Shown one piece after another: positions 1-8,524 of a DNA stretch of 64,000 nucleotides. The notes below the pieces were generated by a model. It was not told the DNA's origin, searched no databases, and saw only the letters and a program-made list of their open reading frames with translations. The stretch's first letter is position 1, and every line of letters starts with the position of its first letter. Position numbers and translations under genes: made by a program. The stretch spans positions 5,803,721 through 5,867,720 of the forward strand of contig NZ_CP076607.1 in the NCBI RefSeq assembly GCF_018966525.1. The letters are read 5' to 3'. Source of the stretch: Paenibacillus sophorae (GTDB taxonomy: Bacteria > Bacillota > Bacilli > Paenibacillales > Paenibacillaceae).

Positions 1-245
1 AGCCGGTCCTGCCCGGTCTCCAGACTGAACACAAATCCGTAAAAAACATTAATCCCATCCTTACGGAACTGCACAATATCGCCGTTGGCGATTGCAAATT
101 TCGGATGCTGGTAAATTCCCCCGTTCAGGAGCGTGAGTTCCAGTGTAGAAGGTTTCCCAGAGCGGGCGGTTTTCCAGGAAATATCCGAGACGATCCCAGC
201 TATATCCCATATCCTGCCTTCCTTATTCTTGACCAACAGTTCCAT
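1..245 (-). CDS. XkdQ/YqbQ-like phage baseplate hub protein, 5' part only
   Basis: Only the first ~81 codons are present; the gene runs off the left edge of the window. It starts with ATG at 243-245 behind a strong GAGGAGGAA ribosome binding site. The visible N-terminus (starting MELLVKNKEGRIWDI) resembles the hub proteins encoded after the LysM protein in PBSX-type tails (XkdQ, related to phage late-control D proteins). It lies 40 nt downstream of the XkdP-like gene in one operon. The assignment rests on gene order as much as on the short sequence. Confidence 0.7.
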   Translation of the reverse strand, partial: MELLVKNKEGRIWDIAGIVSDISWKTARSGKPSTLELTLLNGGIYQHPKFAIANGDIVQFRKDGINVFYGFVFSLETGQDR

Positions 246-284
246 GGCTTCCTCCTCTCCGACCGATAAAATAGCGGGGCTGCG

Positions 285-1034
285 TCAAGGCAGCTTAATC
301 GTTTTGCCAACCGGAAGCTTCCTGAGCTCGCTGTCAGGAATGGCGTTAAGCTTCTGGATTTCTCTCCACCTGCTGCCGTCGCCCAGTACCTTTTGCGCGA
401 TTTTCCACAGATTGTCGCCCGCTTTCAGCTTATAGACAGCCGGGGCTTTCCGGTCGCCTGCTCTCTGCTGCTGAGTCTTAGCCGCTCCCTTAACGACTTT
501 TACCGGGGCCGCCTGATAGAACACATACTTTTTGAGCGAGAGGGAATATTCGATATCTCCTGAAGTGCCGGCGCTGAGCTTCCAGTTGAAGCTTTCAATG
601 CTCATAGCCATGCTCACGGGTAAATCATTGGAATAAGTGGAATTTTCACTGTACCGCGAAGCGTCCAGCCAGCTTTTCGGCTTTGCCTGCGGCTCCCGCG
701 TCTCCAGACCGGAAAAAACAAAACGGATCGGCCTGCGGCTCGTCATCCATTTTTTGATCATCTCCACATATTCAAAAGGTTTAAGCAAACGGTTCTTCCC
801 TGTCTCCGGCACGAGGACGAAAGGATAGCGCTGCGCCGGAAAGATGCTTTCCAGCGTAATTTCAGTCAGCTTGGGATAGGAAATGGCGTTGATTTCACCC
901 AAATCGATAATGGTATAGCTTTTACCTTCACCCGCTTCCTTGATTTCCAGCGTCTCGGGATTGACCGGCAGGCGGAAGATATCCTCCATATTGTTATAGC
1001 TGAGAAAAAAACCGTACTCCTGGTGCGTATTCAT
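285..1034 (-). CDS. XkdP-like tail protein with C-terminal LysM domain
   Basis: 249 aa. The C-terminal ~50 residues contain a LysM domain (YKLKAGDNLWKIAQKVLGDG and following), a peptidoglycan- or glycan-binding fold found in PBSX XkdP and in P2 gpX-like proteins that cap the tape-measure end of contractile tails. The N-terminal 190 residues are typical of the XkdP family and hold no catalytic motif that I recognise. The start overlaps the tape-measure stop (1031-1034), so translation is probably coupled. Confidence 0.85.
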   Translation of the reverse strand: MNTHQEYGFFLSYNNMEDIFRLPVNPETLEIKEAGEGKSYTIIDLGEINAISYPKLTEITLESIFPAQRYPFVLVPETGKNRLLKPFEYVEMIKKWMTSRRPIRFVFSGLETREPQAKPKSWLDASRYSENSTYSNDLPVSMAMSIESFNWKLSAGTSGDIEYSLSLKKYVFYQAAPVKVVKGAAKTQQQRAGDRKAPAVYKLKAGDNLWKIAQKVLGDGSRWREIQKLNAIPDSELRKLPVGKTIKLP

Positions 1035-2890
1035 GTATACACCCCCTGTGCGGTCGACACGAATTCCTCGCTCAGCTTCTGATTGATTTTGTTGATAATC
1101 GAGTCGATATCTCCAGCGTTGTTAATGTTTCCGGTTGTTACCTGCACCGTTGGCGTCAGCTCGACAAAATTTTGAATGGCCTGGATTTCGGCCAGATCGC
1201 GCAGCATAGCCAGATCGTCGCTGGAAATATCCACGGTATCTTTGACGGAACCGACCTCTCCAACACGGGCGACGTTGTTGATGTTCCCCAGGTTGTTCAT
1301 ATTGCCCTGTCCCGGACTTTGAAGCATTTTCTGCTGCTTCTGGGTATGGGTATCGTCCTTTGATTCCTTTACCTTGGTGCTGAATTTGTTCACCATATCT
1401 TTTCCTACCCGGCCATACTGCTTGGCGGCAATGGAAGGATCGACAAAAGCCTTCTTCTGGCTGTTTATAACCGCCTTATCGCTTACAGGCTCCGGTATCA
1501 TCTTCCGCACATTATCGATCATGCCGCTGAATACATGCGGGTCTTCCGGGTCAAGCAGATTGACCTTTACATTGGCCAGCTTTTCAAATCCCGGGATATT
1601 GCTCAGAAAATCCGTTACGGCCTTGAATTTGGTTAATACTTTGTTCACCGCCGAAGCGATCACCTTCACAAATCCACCGGCAAAGTTCTCAACGCCCAGC
1701 GCCATTTGATAAATGAAGTTCAGAAAGTTCATCGCCAGATCATAGAATAATTTCTTCACGGCAAAGCTGGGGTCAATGAACAGATTGCGGAAGAAGTCCG
1801 CAAAAATAATAAAGGTGTTATACAGGCCAATAACAATGTTCTCAATAAAACCCTTCAGCCAGCCGAAGCCCTCAGCAATGGCGACGACAACTTCTCCTAC
1901 GGTGACACCCGACTGCATCAGGATATAAATCAGCAGCGCGACCGCGGCGACGATAAGCAGAATCGGCCAATTGGCTACAAGCCAAGCGGCTGCGAGCGAA
2001 TATACCTGAACAATCATGGCAGCCAGATAGACAAAGGCGATTGCAGCCAAGATCGGACCGATGACCGACCAGTTCTGCTGGATAACGCCGCCCATATAGA
2101 TCAGGCCTTCCACTACCATCGAGATGGCGGTTGCCGCGACTAAGAAGAGATTCGCCATGAGATTGATTGCAGCCGTCATCTGATCCGATTTAAAGGCATT
2201 ATTCAGGGCATCAAGCGCGGGCCGCAGCGCCACAAGCGCCTTTTGCCCTATCAATGCATAAGCTCCGTCTATATTATCCTGGAGCGTTTTCCAATTGTTC
2301 TCGTCTACATTCGATTTATCATCTTTTGCCGCACCCTTGATCGCTTTCTCGCCCAGCGATTTCGCCTTGTCAAATACAGAAGCAACATCCAAGCCCTTCA
2401 AAGCGCTGACCGTTTTAGACAAAAAGCCGCCCTTATCCGATCCGTTTGATGCGGACGCTCCTCCGGCTGTGGCGGCGCCTCCCCCGGCTCCACCCGCTGA
2501 TGCCCCCGAGGCAGGCTGATTTCTGGGAAAAAGTCGGGCTGCGGCCTTTTCACCAAAATATTTGGCTACTTCGAACGTATTAATGTTCAGCACATCCAGA
2601 ACATCGCCGAGCTTGTCCATAAAGCTCTTTTTCGCCTTTGCAGCGTCGCCGCCCGCATTTCCCGATTGTTCAGAGAGCCTCCGCGCCGCTTCCTGCGACT
2701 GCATAAAGCCTTCCATAAAGGACTTGTTCTTTTCTTCGTAAATCCGCTCCAGTATTTTCTGAAGGTCGTTCAGCGAATAAGCAGCCCTTTCAAAGTTCTG
2801 ATTAAGCCGTTCCCATTCCGCGTTCACATTTCTCCAGACCGTGAGCGCACGTACCGGTACTAATGCGGTGCTTGCTACCTCGCTATCCAT
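1031..2890 (-). CDS. Phage tail tape measure protein (XkdO-like)
   Basis: 619 aa, which sets tail length if it acts as tape measure; this is short for the role and would fit a short tail. A Gly/Ala/Ser-rich low-complexity linker lies at about residues 125-155. A long hydrophobic stretch at about 240-345 resembles the membrane-active region of tape measures. The flanks are helical and charged. The ATG at 2890 has a GAAGGGGGTGG binding site and follows the frameshifted chaperone reading frame by 13 nt, the conserved gene order of contractile tails. Confidence 0.85.
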   Translation of the reverse strand: MDSEVASTALVPVRALTVWRNVNAEWERLNQNFERAAYSLNDLQKILERIYEEKNKSFMEGFMQSQEAARRLSEQSGNAGGDAAKAKKSFMDKLGDVLDVLNINTFEVAKYFGEKAAARLFPRNQPASGASAGGAGGGAATAGGASASNGSDKGGFLSKTVSALKGLDVASVFDKAKSLGEKAIKGAAKDDKSNVDENNWKTLQDNIDGAYALIGQKALVALRPALDALNNAFKSDQMTAAINLMANLFLVAATAISMVVEGLIYMGGVIQQNWSVIGPILAAIAFVYLAAMIVQVYSLAAAWLVANWPILLIVAAVALLIYILMQSGVTVGEVVVAIAEGFGWLKGFIENIVIGLYNTFIIFADFFRNLFIDPSFAVKKLFYDLAMNFLNFIYQMALGVENFAGGFVKVIASAVNKVLTKFKAVTDFLSNIPGFEKLANVKVNLLDPEDPHVFSGMIDNVRKMIPEPVSDKAVINSQKKAFVDPSIAAKQYGRVGKDMVNKFSTKVKESKDDTHTQKQQKMLQSPGQGNMNNLGNINNVARVGEVGSVKDTVDISSDDLAMLRDLAEIQAIQNFVELTPTVQVTTGNINNAGDIDSIINKINQKLSEEFVSTAQGVYT

Positions 2891-2903
2891 CTATCCACCC
2901 CCT

Positions 2904-3086
2904 TCATCTCTTTCTTCCCTTGCCTCTTGAGCGCTCCCGCTTTTCTTTATCCACCCGGACGGCGATCATCGCATAGATGGCGGCCCGTTCGCGGACGGAG
3001 AGCGCCATAAGCTCATGGGGTAAAATATGCAGCTCATGGAGGGCGTAGTAGGCCAGATTGGCCTCTCCGTCGCCCTCGTTAATCAG
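2904..3086 (-). CDS. Frameshift-extension frame of the tail assembly chaperone
   Basis: This open frame is entered by a -1 slip at 3086-3092 and adds 60 residues (from LINEGDGEANLAYYALHELH to a Lys/Arg-rich tail ending RGKGRKR) to the 140-aa upstream protein, giving a ~200-aa fusion. It has no good start codon of its own in a suitable place. Tail chaperones G/GT of lambda and their PBSX counterparts are made this way, with the long form recruiting the tape measure. The frame closes at TGA 2904-2906, just before the tape measure gene. Confidence 0.85.
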   Translation of the reverse strand: MINEGDGEANLAYYALHELHILPHELMALSVRERAAIYAMIAVRVDKEKRERSRGKGRKR

Positions 3087-3505
3087 TTTTTTACGTCGTC
3101 CACCAGCTCGTTCATATCGGTGCCGAAGCCGTTAAGCGCCTGCACCCGCTCGCCGAGGGCGGCGAATTCGCCGGGCAGAAGCATTTTGCGCAGCAGCGCC
3201 TCCGCGCCCAGCATGCCGTAAGAACGCTGCAGCTCCGCATTTTTCAGATCGGGATATACCACGCTCGCCGTCATCAGCTTGGCCATATAATCATTGGCGT
3301 CGATTTCCGGCGTGTAGACGCCGTTCTTGCCTTTGATCTTCCGGGTAGCCGCCTTCCGGCATTCCTGATTCTCGTCCTCCGTCATGCTGCGCAGCTTCCA
3401 GGCTGCGGGCTTGCCGTCCTTATCTTTAAAGCGCGTGGATACGATAAATTCCTCGGTCGTGTCGCAGCTTACATTTTGTGCAAAAAACAAACTGAATTCG
3501 CTCAT
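3083..3505 (-). CDS. Tail assembly chaperone (XkdN-like)
   Basis: 140 aa. It starts at ATG 3505 with AGGAGG a few bases upstream. It matches the XkdN family in size and position, between the tail tube and the tape measure. The protein keeps unassembled tape measure soluble during tail building. Its last sense codons, GTA AAA AAC, are followed at once by TGA and form a perfect slippery heptamer, so a minority of ribosomes should read on into the 2904-3086 frame. Confidence 0.85.
   Translation of the reverse strand: MSEFSLFFAQNVSCDTTEEFIVSTRFKDKDGKPAAWKLRSMTEDENQECRKAATRKIKGKNGVYTPEIDANDYMAKLMTASVVYPDLKNAELQRSYGMLGAEALLRKMLLPGEFAALGERVQALNGFGTDMNELVDDVKN
3086..3092 (-). promoter_or_regulatory. 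Programmed -1 ribosomal frameshift heptamer A AAA AAC
   Basis: Read on the minus strand in the frame of the XkdN-like gene, the heptamer has exactly the X XXY YYZ phase (last base of GTA, then AAA, then AAC) and is followed directly by the zero-frame TGA. A -1 slip leads into a 60-codon open frame ending before the tape measure gene. A AAA AAC is among the most efficient bacterial slippery sequences. Confidence 0.88.
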
Positions 3506-3611
3506 TCTCTAATCCTCCTATGATTATTGTGGCCCGCCGAGGGCAGGAACCGGCGCTATAGACGCCGCCCTCCCCCGCGAGCAAACTTACATGATGGGCT
3601 TAAATGCCTGC

Positions 3612-4070
3612 TTAAGATACCGTTCCGAACGGCTTGCCAATCTCTACATCCTCGAAAGTGAAACTGACCTCTTCCTCTAGTGCATCCGACTCGGTATCGA
3701 GCGAAGCCATAATGACACTGTCCAGATTGACGCCCTTCAGATTGATCCGCTGAGCACCGATGCTGGACGAAGGGTCCTCGTTGATGACTTCGATATCGAA
3801 ATACTGGTCAACTCCCGTATTCATATAATCGAGCATCATTTGACGGAAACGGCTGGTCATATAAAAAATGGTCATCGAACCGCTTCCCGACCATCCCGTC
3901 GCTTTATGCTGGACGCCGCGGCGGCCCAGCGTTTTGACTTCCGCCTTTTGCTTCTCGACCGTAGCCTCCAGCTTTTTCACATAGAACATCTCTTCGATTT
4001 GGGTGCCGATCACCGCATAGGCGCGGCCTTCCTGACCGGAAATCGTATCGCTAGCTTTCAAGAACGCCAT
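3612..4070 (-). CDS. Phage tail tube protein (XkdM-like)
   Basis: 152 aa. The N-terminus (MAFLKASDTISGQEGRAYAV) and the following EEMFYVKKLEATVEK segment are characteristic of the PBSX XkdM tube family. Hexameric rings of this protein stack to form the inner tube of a contractile tail. It lies 1 nt after the sheath gene, the usual sheath-tube pair. No oddities are seen. Confidence 0.9.
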   Translation of the reverse strand: MAFLKASDTISGQEGRAYAVIGTQIEEMFYVKKLEATVEKQKAEVKTLGRRGVQHKATGWSGSGSMTIFYMTSRFRQMMLDYMNTGVDQYFDIEVINEDPSSSIGAQRINLKGVNLDSVIMASLDTESDALEEEVSFTFEDVEIGKPFGTVS

Positions 4071-4071
4071 C

Positions 4072-5394
4072 TTAAACCACCTTCACTTTCAGATATACTT
4101 TTTCTACCGAATCCACCGGTTTTACAGCTGTTTCCAGCACTACGCTATCGCTGTCGACGCCGGCAACGACGGAAATATCGGTCTGCGCGTTGAAGTTCTC
4201 AATAGCTCCGATATCCTGTAGATCGTTCATATAGGCGGCGCACTGCGACCAGAACAGCGCACGGCCGTCCTCATTATTGGATACTTTGCCAACAAAGTAA
4301 GTTTCAAAAATACGCTTCAGATCAACCGCAATGCCGTCCAGCACACGGAGAACCCGGTTTTTCGAAAAAGCCTTGTCTCTCGCCGGTGTGAACGCCGTAA
4401 GCGTATTGATATCCTGCTCGACCACCGCCTTTGCGCCGTTGTAAGTAAAGAGCAGTTCACCATTCAGGAGCGCCGCCGTCGTCTCGGAATGGCTCAGACG
4501 GACATCGACATCCACCGCATCATCATAGGCCTGATAGGTCAGTGATTCATTTACCGCAGCCGCTGCGGTCGCTCCCGCTGTCCATGCCACCGCATTCGTC
4601 TTATCAACTACGGTGCCGTCGCTTAGGATGACGCCGTTCTTTACACTGATGACCCCTTCATAACCGGCGGTGGCGTAATCCGACACAACAACCTGCACCT
4701 TCTTGCCTTCAGAATCGCGAAGCCGTTTCACATAAGAGGTGTAGAGGGCTTTAAGCGAGTTGTCTTGCGAGACCAGACCGACCGTTTGAAAATCCTGCAC
4801 CTCCAGCGCGGCCAAAAAATCGCTGTGGTTCTGATTGGTTACAGTCCCGTTGCTTCCGCCCGTAAGCGGAATGCCGGCAGATGCCTGGAGTCCTTCCGGC
4901 CCGTTCGCCTCGAACGTGACATAGTCGTTATCCAGCAAATCGGCTGCGGCAGCAACCGTCTGTCGGTCCACTTCCGCCCCCTCAAGCAGCGTCTTAACGT
5001 CGAACTTGGCCGGGTCCTCGATATTGCTTGCAATCACGACCGACAGATCATTGCCGCGTTCACCGCCATATTGAGCCGTTGTCTTCAAACCGCTGGCCGT
5101 TGCCTCGGCTTTGACGCCGGTATTCAGTCGGTAAAGCAGCAGTTTGCCTGCCCGCTTGAGCGCTTCGCGCACCGGAAGCAGCGCCTCATGCGTCCAATCA
5201 TACCCGAGCAGCTTGGCGATATCTTCCTGAGGCGTAATGCCGATGATTTCACCGGCAGGCCCCCAGGAGAGCGCCAGAGCCAGTGCGGCGGTGCCGCGTT
5301 CTCCCATTTTGCCGATTGTGCCCGATTGGGATGACACATTCACATACACCCCGGGACGCACCTTGTTTTGCGTTGTCCATGTTCCTCCAGCCAT
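4072..5394 (-). CDS. Phage tail sheath protein (XkdK-like)
   Basis: 440 aa, the normal length for the contractile sheath of PBSX-type particles. The N-terminus (MAGGTWTTQNKVRPGVYVNV) is diagnostic of this family, and the C-terminal domain with its conserved Arg/Asn-rich segments (NRVLRVLDGIAVDLKRIFETYFVGKVSNNEDGRALF) is intact. The start codon overlaps by one base the TAA of the 58-codon gene upstream (5394), implying coupled translation. The sheath contracts to drive the tube through the target envelope. Confidence 0.92.
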   Translation of the reverse strand: MAGGTWTTQNKVRPGVYVNVSSQSGTIGKMGERGTAALALALSWGPAGEIIGITPQEDIAKLLGYDWTHEALLPVREALKRAGKLLLYRLNTGVKAEATASGLKTTAQYGGERGNDLSVVIASNIEDPAKFDVKTLLEGAEVDRQTVAAAADLLDNDYVTFEANGPEGLQASAGIPLTGGSNGTVTNQNHSDFLAALEVQDFQTVGLVSQDNSLKALYTSYVKRLRDSEGKKVQVVVSDYATAGYEGVISVKNGVILSDGTVVDKTNAVAWTAGATAAAAVNESLTYQAYDDAVDVDVRLSHSETTAALLNGELLFTYNGAKAVVEQDINTLTAFTPARDKAFSKNRVLRVLDGIAVDLKRIFETYFVGKVSNNEDGRALFWSQCAAYMNDLQDIGAIENFNAQTDISVVAGVDSDSVVLETAVKPVDSVEKVYLKVKVV

Positions 5395-5570
5395 TAGATA
5401 ACCTCCTTCGTTAAAAAGAGCTCCAGCTCTTGTCTCGCCTGTTCAAGCGTATAGCTTTGATCCTTCTGCAAAATCACGTCAAGCACATCCTTTTCCCTTG
5501 GCGTAAAAATTGCCGACTCCAGGATCTGTGTTTTGCCGAATACGATATTGTTCTCATTCATTGTGCTCAT
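5394..5570 (-). CDS. Small tail-operon protein between terminator and sheath genes
   Basis: 58 aa, from ATG 5568-5570 to TAA 5394-5396. The sequence begins MSTMNENNIVFGKTQILESA and contains an acidic helical region with LEQARQELELFL near the end. It overlaps the tail terminator gene by 4 nt and the sheath gene by 1 nt, so it sits inside a tightly coupled operon. PBSX-type clusters often carry a small gene here (the ykzL position). Its function is unknown; it is probably a small assembly factor. Confidence 0.75.
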   Translation of the reverse strand: MSTMNENNIVFGKTQILESAIFTPREKDVLDVILQKDQSYTLEQARQELELFLTKEVI

Positions 5571-5983
5571 TTCAATCTTCCTTCCTCTGTGAATTGACCC
5601 ATTCTCACCGTTTCAGGACGCTCGCTTTGCAGGTACAGCGAATACTCTGCCGTGAACAGAGCTGCTTCTCCATCCGCTCCGCCCGTCCAGGTCTGCCGTA
5701 CACTGCGATAGCTCACCCCGTCCCCTTCTACAAGGGTAAGAGCATCGCGCAAAGCGTCCGCCATAACCTCCGCCTCCGATACCGGAACGCCTTCATAGCG
5801 GACACCGAACCGGTACACCGCCGCATATCGGTCTTCCCGCTGCCGGTCATACGCCGCCGAAACCAGAAACAGCCGAAAGCCCGGCGTCTGCGCCTGACCA
5901 TCACTTGAAATAACGGGAATGTCCGCAAAACGCTGCTCCAGCGCAGCCGTAATGCAGCTCCGTAAATGCTGTACAGACATCAT
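5567..5983 (-). CDS. Tail terminator/completion-like protein (XkdJ position)
   Basis: 138 aa. Its size, fold signals (alternating strands with a central RYEGVPVSEAEVMADALRDA helix) and position directly upstream of the sheath gene fit the tail completion/terminator proteins of PBSX-type tails. It begins at a tandem ATG ATG (5978-5983) that overlaps the stop of a tiny upstream ORF. It appears to be the first full-size gene of the visible tail operon; there is no portal, capsid or head connector before it. Confidence 0.7.
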   Translation of the reverse strand: MMSVQHLRSCITAALEQRFADIPVISSDGQAQTPGFRLFLVSAAYDRQREDRYAAVYRFGVRYEGVPVSEAEVMADALRDALTLVEGDGVSYRSVRQTWTGGADGEAALFTAEYSLYLQSERPETVRMGQFTEEGRLK

Positions 5984-6063
5984 TGCCTTCCTTTCTTGAT
6001 CCCGGCTGTCTGCCGGTTATTGCCGATCTCTTTCTGTAATTGCATCCTTACCTGTGCATTCAT
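5980..6063 (-). CDS. Possible 27-residue leader peptide of the tail operon
   Basis: ATG 6061-6063 follows a GGGAGGGG ribosome binding site. The frame codes 27 residues (MNAQVRMQLQKEIGNNRQTA and seven more) and its TGA overlaps the ATG of the next gene (CAATGATG), the classic arrangement for translational coupling. It could be a real small protein or only a coupling leader. Nothing in the peptide is recognisable. Confidence 0.4.
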   Translation of the reverse strand: MNAQVRMQLQKEIGNNRQTAGIKKGRQ

Positions 6064-6087
6064 CCCCTCCCGTCTTCCCGATAAGCA

Positions 6088-6121
6088 AAACGGACATCAT
6101 CCCTATGGATGACATCCGTTT
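6088..6121 (-). terminator. Perfect 15-bp hairpin in the tail operon leader (terminator or attenuator)
   Basis: On the minus strand, AAACGGATGTCATCC and GGATGATGTCCGTTT pair over 15 positions (two G-T wobbles) around a 4-nt loop ATAG, followed by only a short T run (TTTTGC). It lies between the presumed promoter side and the first tail genes, 25 nt before the leader ORF. It may be an attenuator on late transcription or a leftover terminator. Confidence 0.55.
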
Positions 6122-6437
<316 letters not shown>

Positions 6438-6472
6438 CAAAAAGGAGACCGCCCTTTTCGGACAATCTCCTT
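6438..6472 (-). terminator. Rho-independent terminator after the ArpU-like gene
   Basis: The minus strand reads AAGGAGATTGTCC, loop GAAAA, GGGCGGTCTCCTT, then TTTTTG: a 13-bp stem with a few G-T pairs and a T run. It lies 39 nt past the stop of the regulator gene, between that gene and the tail operon, so the tail genes need their own promoter or antitermination. Confidence 0.8.
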
Positions 6473-6510
6473 CTCGCTTTCTTCAATTGTAGCGAACTTT
6501 GTTTGGTCTA

Positions 6511-7023
6511 TTATCGGCTATTCGAAAGCACGCCGGTGTTTGCCTTTTGCGTTTTGGACGCCGTTTTGATCATCGGACCCAGCGACAGCATGTTCAACTC
6601 CTTGAAAGCCAAAGCCATTTTATAAAAAGCGCGCGTCCGGATTTTAACATACGTATCCTTGCTGACGGGCGGGTCGAATACATGATTGTAAACCGTATAA
6701 TCGAATACCTCATCCCTTCGCAAATATCTTTCCCTAACCAGCTGCTGTTCCCGGTTGTCCAATCTCTCCACTACCGATTCCACAGCGGCACAGTAGGCTC
6801 TCCGGGCGGCAGGCACGTCCACATTATGCGCAGCGAGCGAAGCGGTAGGATCTGCAATAACATGCGTCGGTCCATGAAAACGTTCCGTGTAAGAATACGT
6901 AGTGGAAGCCTCTCTCGCCTCAAAAGTAATCGTTTTGAATATCCGGTATTTCTCGAGCATGCTTTCAATCGCTATTTGAGTTTGGCGCCGATCAAGTTCA
7001 GGCAAAGAAGATAGATTCATCAT
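6511..7023 (-). CDS. ArpU-family late transcription regulator
   Basis: 170 aa from ATG 7021-7023, chosen because AAAGGAG lies 7-8 nt upstream; the frame is open further up but lacks a binding site. The protein has the features of ArpU-type phage regulators: a helical N-terminus, RRAYCAAVESVVERLDNREQQLVRERYLRRDEVFDYTVY as a sigma-region-4-like helix region, and a C-terminal KIRTRAFYKMALAFKELN helix. Such proteins switch on late (structural or lysis) genes of Gram-positive phages. It has its own terminator and is divergent from the repressor gene. Confidence 0.75.
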   Translation of the reverse strand: MMNLSSLPELDRRQTQIAIESMLEKYRIFKTITFEAREASTTYSYTERFHGPTHVIADPTASLAAHNVDVPAARRAYCAAVESVVERLDNREQQLVRERYLRRDEVFDYTVYNHVFDPPVSKDTYVKIRTRAFYKMALAFKELNMLSLGPMIKTASKTQKANTGVLSNSR

Positions 7024-7304
7024 AGTGTAGCGCTCCTTTAATGGTTTTCTAGAAATTTCTTTCAGATGCAAATGGAAAATGTGATAGAATGTTCTGTGTT
7101 CGCATCTTGTTCGTATTTTTCTATAATATACCACTTCATCTTTGATTCCGTAAAATCCGGTTTTCAGCCGTTTCGTGCCGATAATCGCATAATAACTCCC
7201 ATTTCCTTGTCTTATGGCAAAATAATCATTGGTTTATTTACCTTTTGGCAAAATTAGATTATAGTAATATCAGCAGACAATTGCATGACAAGGAGTGTTG
7301 CGGG
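7024..7304. promoter_or_regulatory. Divergent control region between ArpU-like and repressor genes
   Basis: The 281-nt AT-rich spacer holds a plausible minus-strand promoter (TTTACG, 18 nt, TATATT around 7120-7150) for the regulator gene. Two copies of TGGCAAAAT (about 7214 and 7245, 31 nt apart) lie before the XRE gene and are candidate repressor operators; the second overlaps a TTGGCA-type -35 element. Operator identity is inferred from position and repetition only. Confidence 0.45.
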
Positions 7305-7745
7305 ATGGAACATGAGTTTGGATTATATTTAAAACGGCTGCGCGAGAGCAAAGGTCTTACCCTCAGCCAATTGGCTGTGGCCGCAGGCATCAGCGGTTCA
7401 CAGATCTCACGCATTGAGAACGGGCTGCGCGGCGTACCCAAGCCAGCAACCTTGCGCAGACTGGCAGAAGCCATGAATGCCTCCTATGAGGAGCTTATGG
7501 AGCGGGCAGGATATTTACAAGAATATGAACAGATGACTGAAGCGATACCGGAATGGGCGACCAGCAAGGACAAACGCGATTTCAAAAAGATGCTGGAGGA
7601 TGACGGAGAGCTGATGTTTGACGGAATTCCGCTTAACAAAGAGGACAGACAAAGAATAAAAGACGTGCTGACAGGCTTATTCTGGGAAGCCAAGCAGATG
7701 AATAAGCGCAAACCAACTTCCAAACCAGAGAAATCGGATGATTAA
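7305..7745 (+). CDS. XRE-family phage repressor
   Basis: 146 aa from ATG 7305 with AAGGAGTG just upstream. Residues ~5-60 form a clear lambda-type helix-turn-helix (LKRLRESKGLTLSQLAVAAG, then SQISRIENG). The acidic C-terminus has no protease domain, so it depends on another protein for inactivation. The next gene, 36 nt downstream, codes an ImmA-type metalloprotease; an ImmR/ImmA-like pair is therefore the likely lysogeny or induction switch of the left element. Confidence 0.85.
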   Translation: MEHEFGLYLKRLRESKGLTLSQLAVAAGISGSQISRIENGLRGVPKPATLRRLAEAMNASYEELMERAGYLQEYEQMTEAIPEWATSKDKRDFKKMLEDDGELMFDGIPLNKEDRQRIKDVLTGLFWEAKQMNKRKPTSKPEKSDD

Positions 7746-7781
7746 TACCCTTAACCAATACCTATGCTGCAGGTGAAGATA

Positions 7782-8195
7782 ATGGATGAACTGGTCAATC
7801 AACTAATAAAAAAATATAAAACCAACTGTCCGTTTGAGCTATGCCGGGCTTTAGGTATCCATGTCCGATTCATGAACCTGGGCGAAGGAACCAAAGGGTT
7901 ATACTATCGCAAGCTTCGAAGAAGATTTATTGTCATTCACAATGAGCTGTCTTTGGAATGGCAGCGATTTGTTTGTGCGCATGAATTGGGTCATGACCGG
8001 CTGCATAAAGGTATTAACCGGTTCTTTTTAGAGGAGAGCTCTTATTTCGCCCCGGGCAAGCTAGAACGTCAGGCTAATCGGTTTGCGGTTCTGCTGTTAA
8101 CCGCGGTTACCTCTCCCGAGCAGGATGAATCGCTGGAAAGCTATTATTCACGTTTAGGCATCCCTCCGGAAGTCGGCTTTTTTTTGGAGCCTTAA
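7782..8195 (+). CDS. ImmA/IrrE-family metalloprotease (anti-repressor)
   Basis: 137 aa. ATG 7782 is preferred because GCAGGTGA precedes it at good distance; an ATG at 7764 is also in frame. The zinc-protease motif HELGHD lies at residues 67-72 and a downstream E in LERQANRFAVLLL supplies the third ligand, as in the ImmA/IrrE family. ImmA of ICEBs1 cleaves the repressor ImmR after DNA damage; the pairing with an XRE repressor here suggests the same role. Confidence 0.88.
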   Translation: MDELVNQLIKKYKTNCPFELCRALGIHVRFMNLGEGTKGLYYRKLRRRFIVIHNELSLEWQRFVCAHELGHDRLHKGINRFFLEESSYFAPGKLERQANRFAVLLLTAVTSPEQDESLESYYSRLGIPPEVGFFLEP

Positions 8196-8285
8196 ACCAA
8201 ACATACACTCTCATCAGGTTCAATTCCTTAGAAAGTAAATAGACGCTCTCACACTGCCGTTAACAATATTGGCAGTTGGGCAAAC

Positions 8286-8313
8286 ACAAAAAAACTCTTA
8301 CCAAAGTAAGAGT
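8286..8313 (-). terminator. Terminator of the rRNA-tRNA operon
   Basis: The minus strand has ACTCTTAC, loop TTTG, GTAAGAGT and then seven T residues: a textbook intrinsic terminator 42 nt after the last tRNA (Gly-TCC). Everything from the 16S gene to this point can be one transcript. Confidence 0.9.
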
Positions 8314-8355
8314 GTCTGTTCTTAATGAGTAATTGCTTATGTAGTTGTTATAAAA

Positions 8356-8429
8356 TGGAGCGGGTGATGGGAATCGAACCCACGCTATCAGCTTGGAAGG
8401 CTGAAGTTCTACCATTGAACTACACCCGC
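8356..8429 (-). tRNA. tRNA-Gly (TCC)
   Basis: The minus strand folds as a 74-nt tRNA with anticodon loop CTTCCAA, GGTTCGATTCC T-arm and encoded 3' CCA. It is the last member of the eleven-tRNA run. Confidence 0.93.
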
Positions 8430-8440
8430 AAAGGTGAAAA

Positions 8441-8514
8441 TCGGGATGACACGATTCGAACATGCGACCCCCTGGTCCCAAACCAGGTGCTCTACCAAGC
8501 TGAGCTACATCCCG
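8441..8514 (-). tRNA. tRNA-Pro (TGG)
   Basis: The cloverleaf on the minus strand has a CCTGG/CCAGG anticodon stem and TTTGGGA loop (anticodon TGG), and a GTTCGAAT T-loop. The 3' CCA is not encoded. Confidence 0.93.
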
Positions 8515-8524
8515 TTAGTATTAA

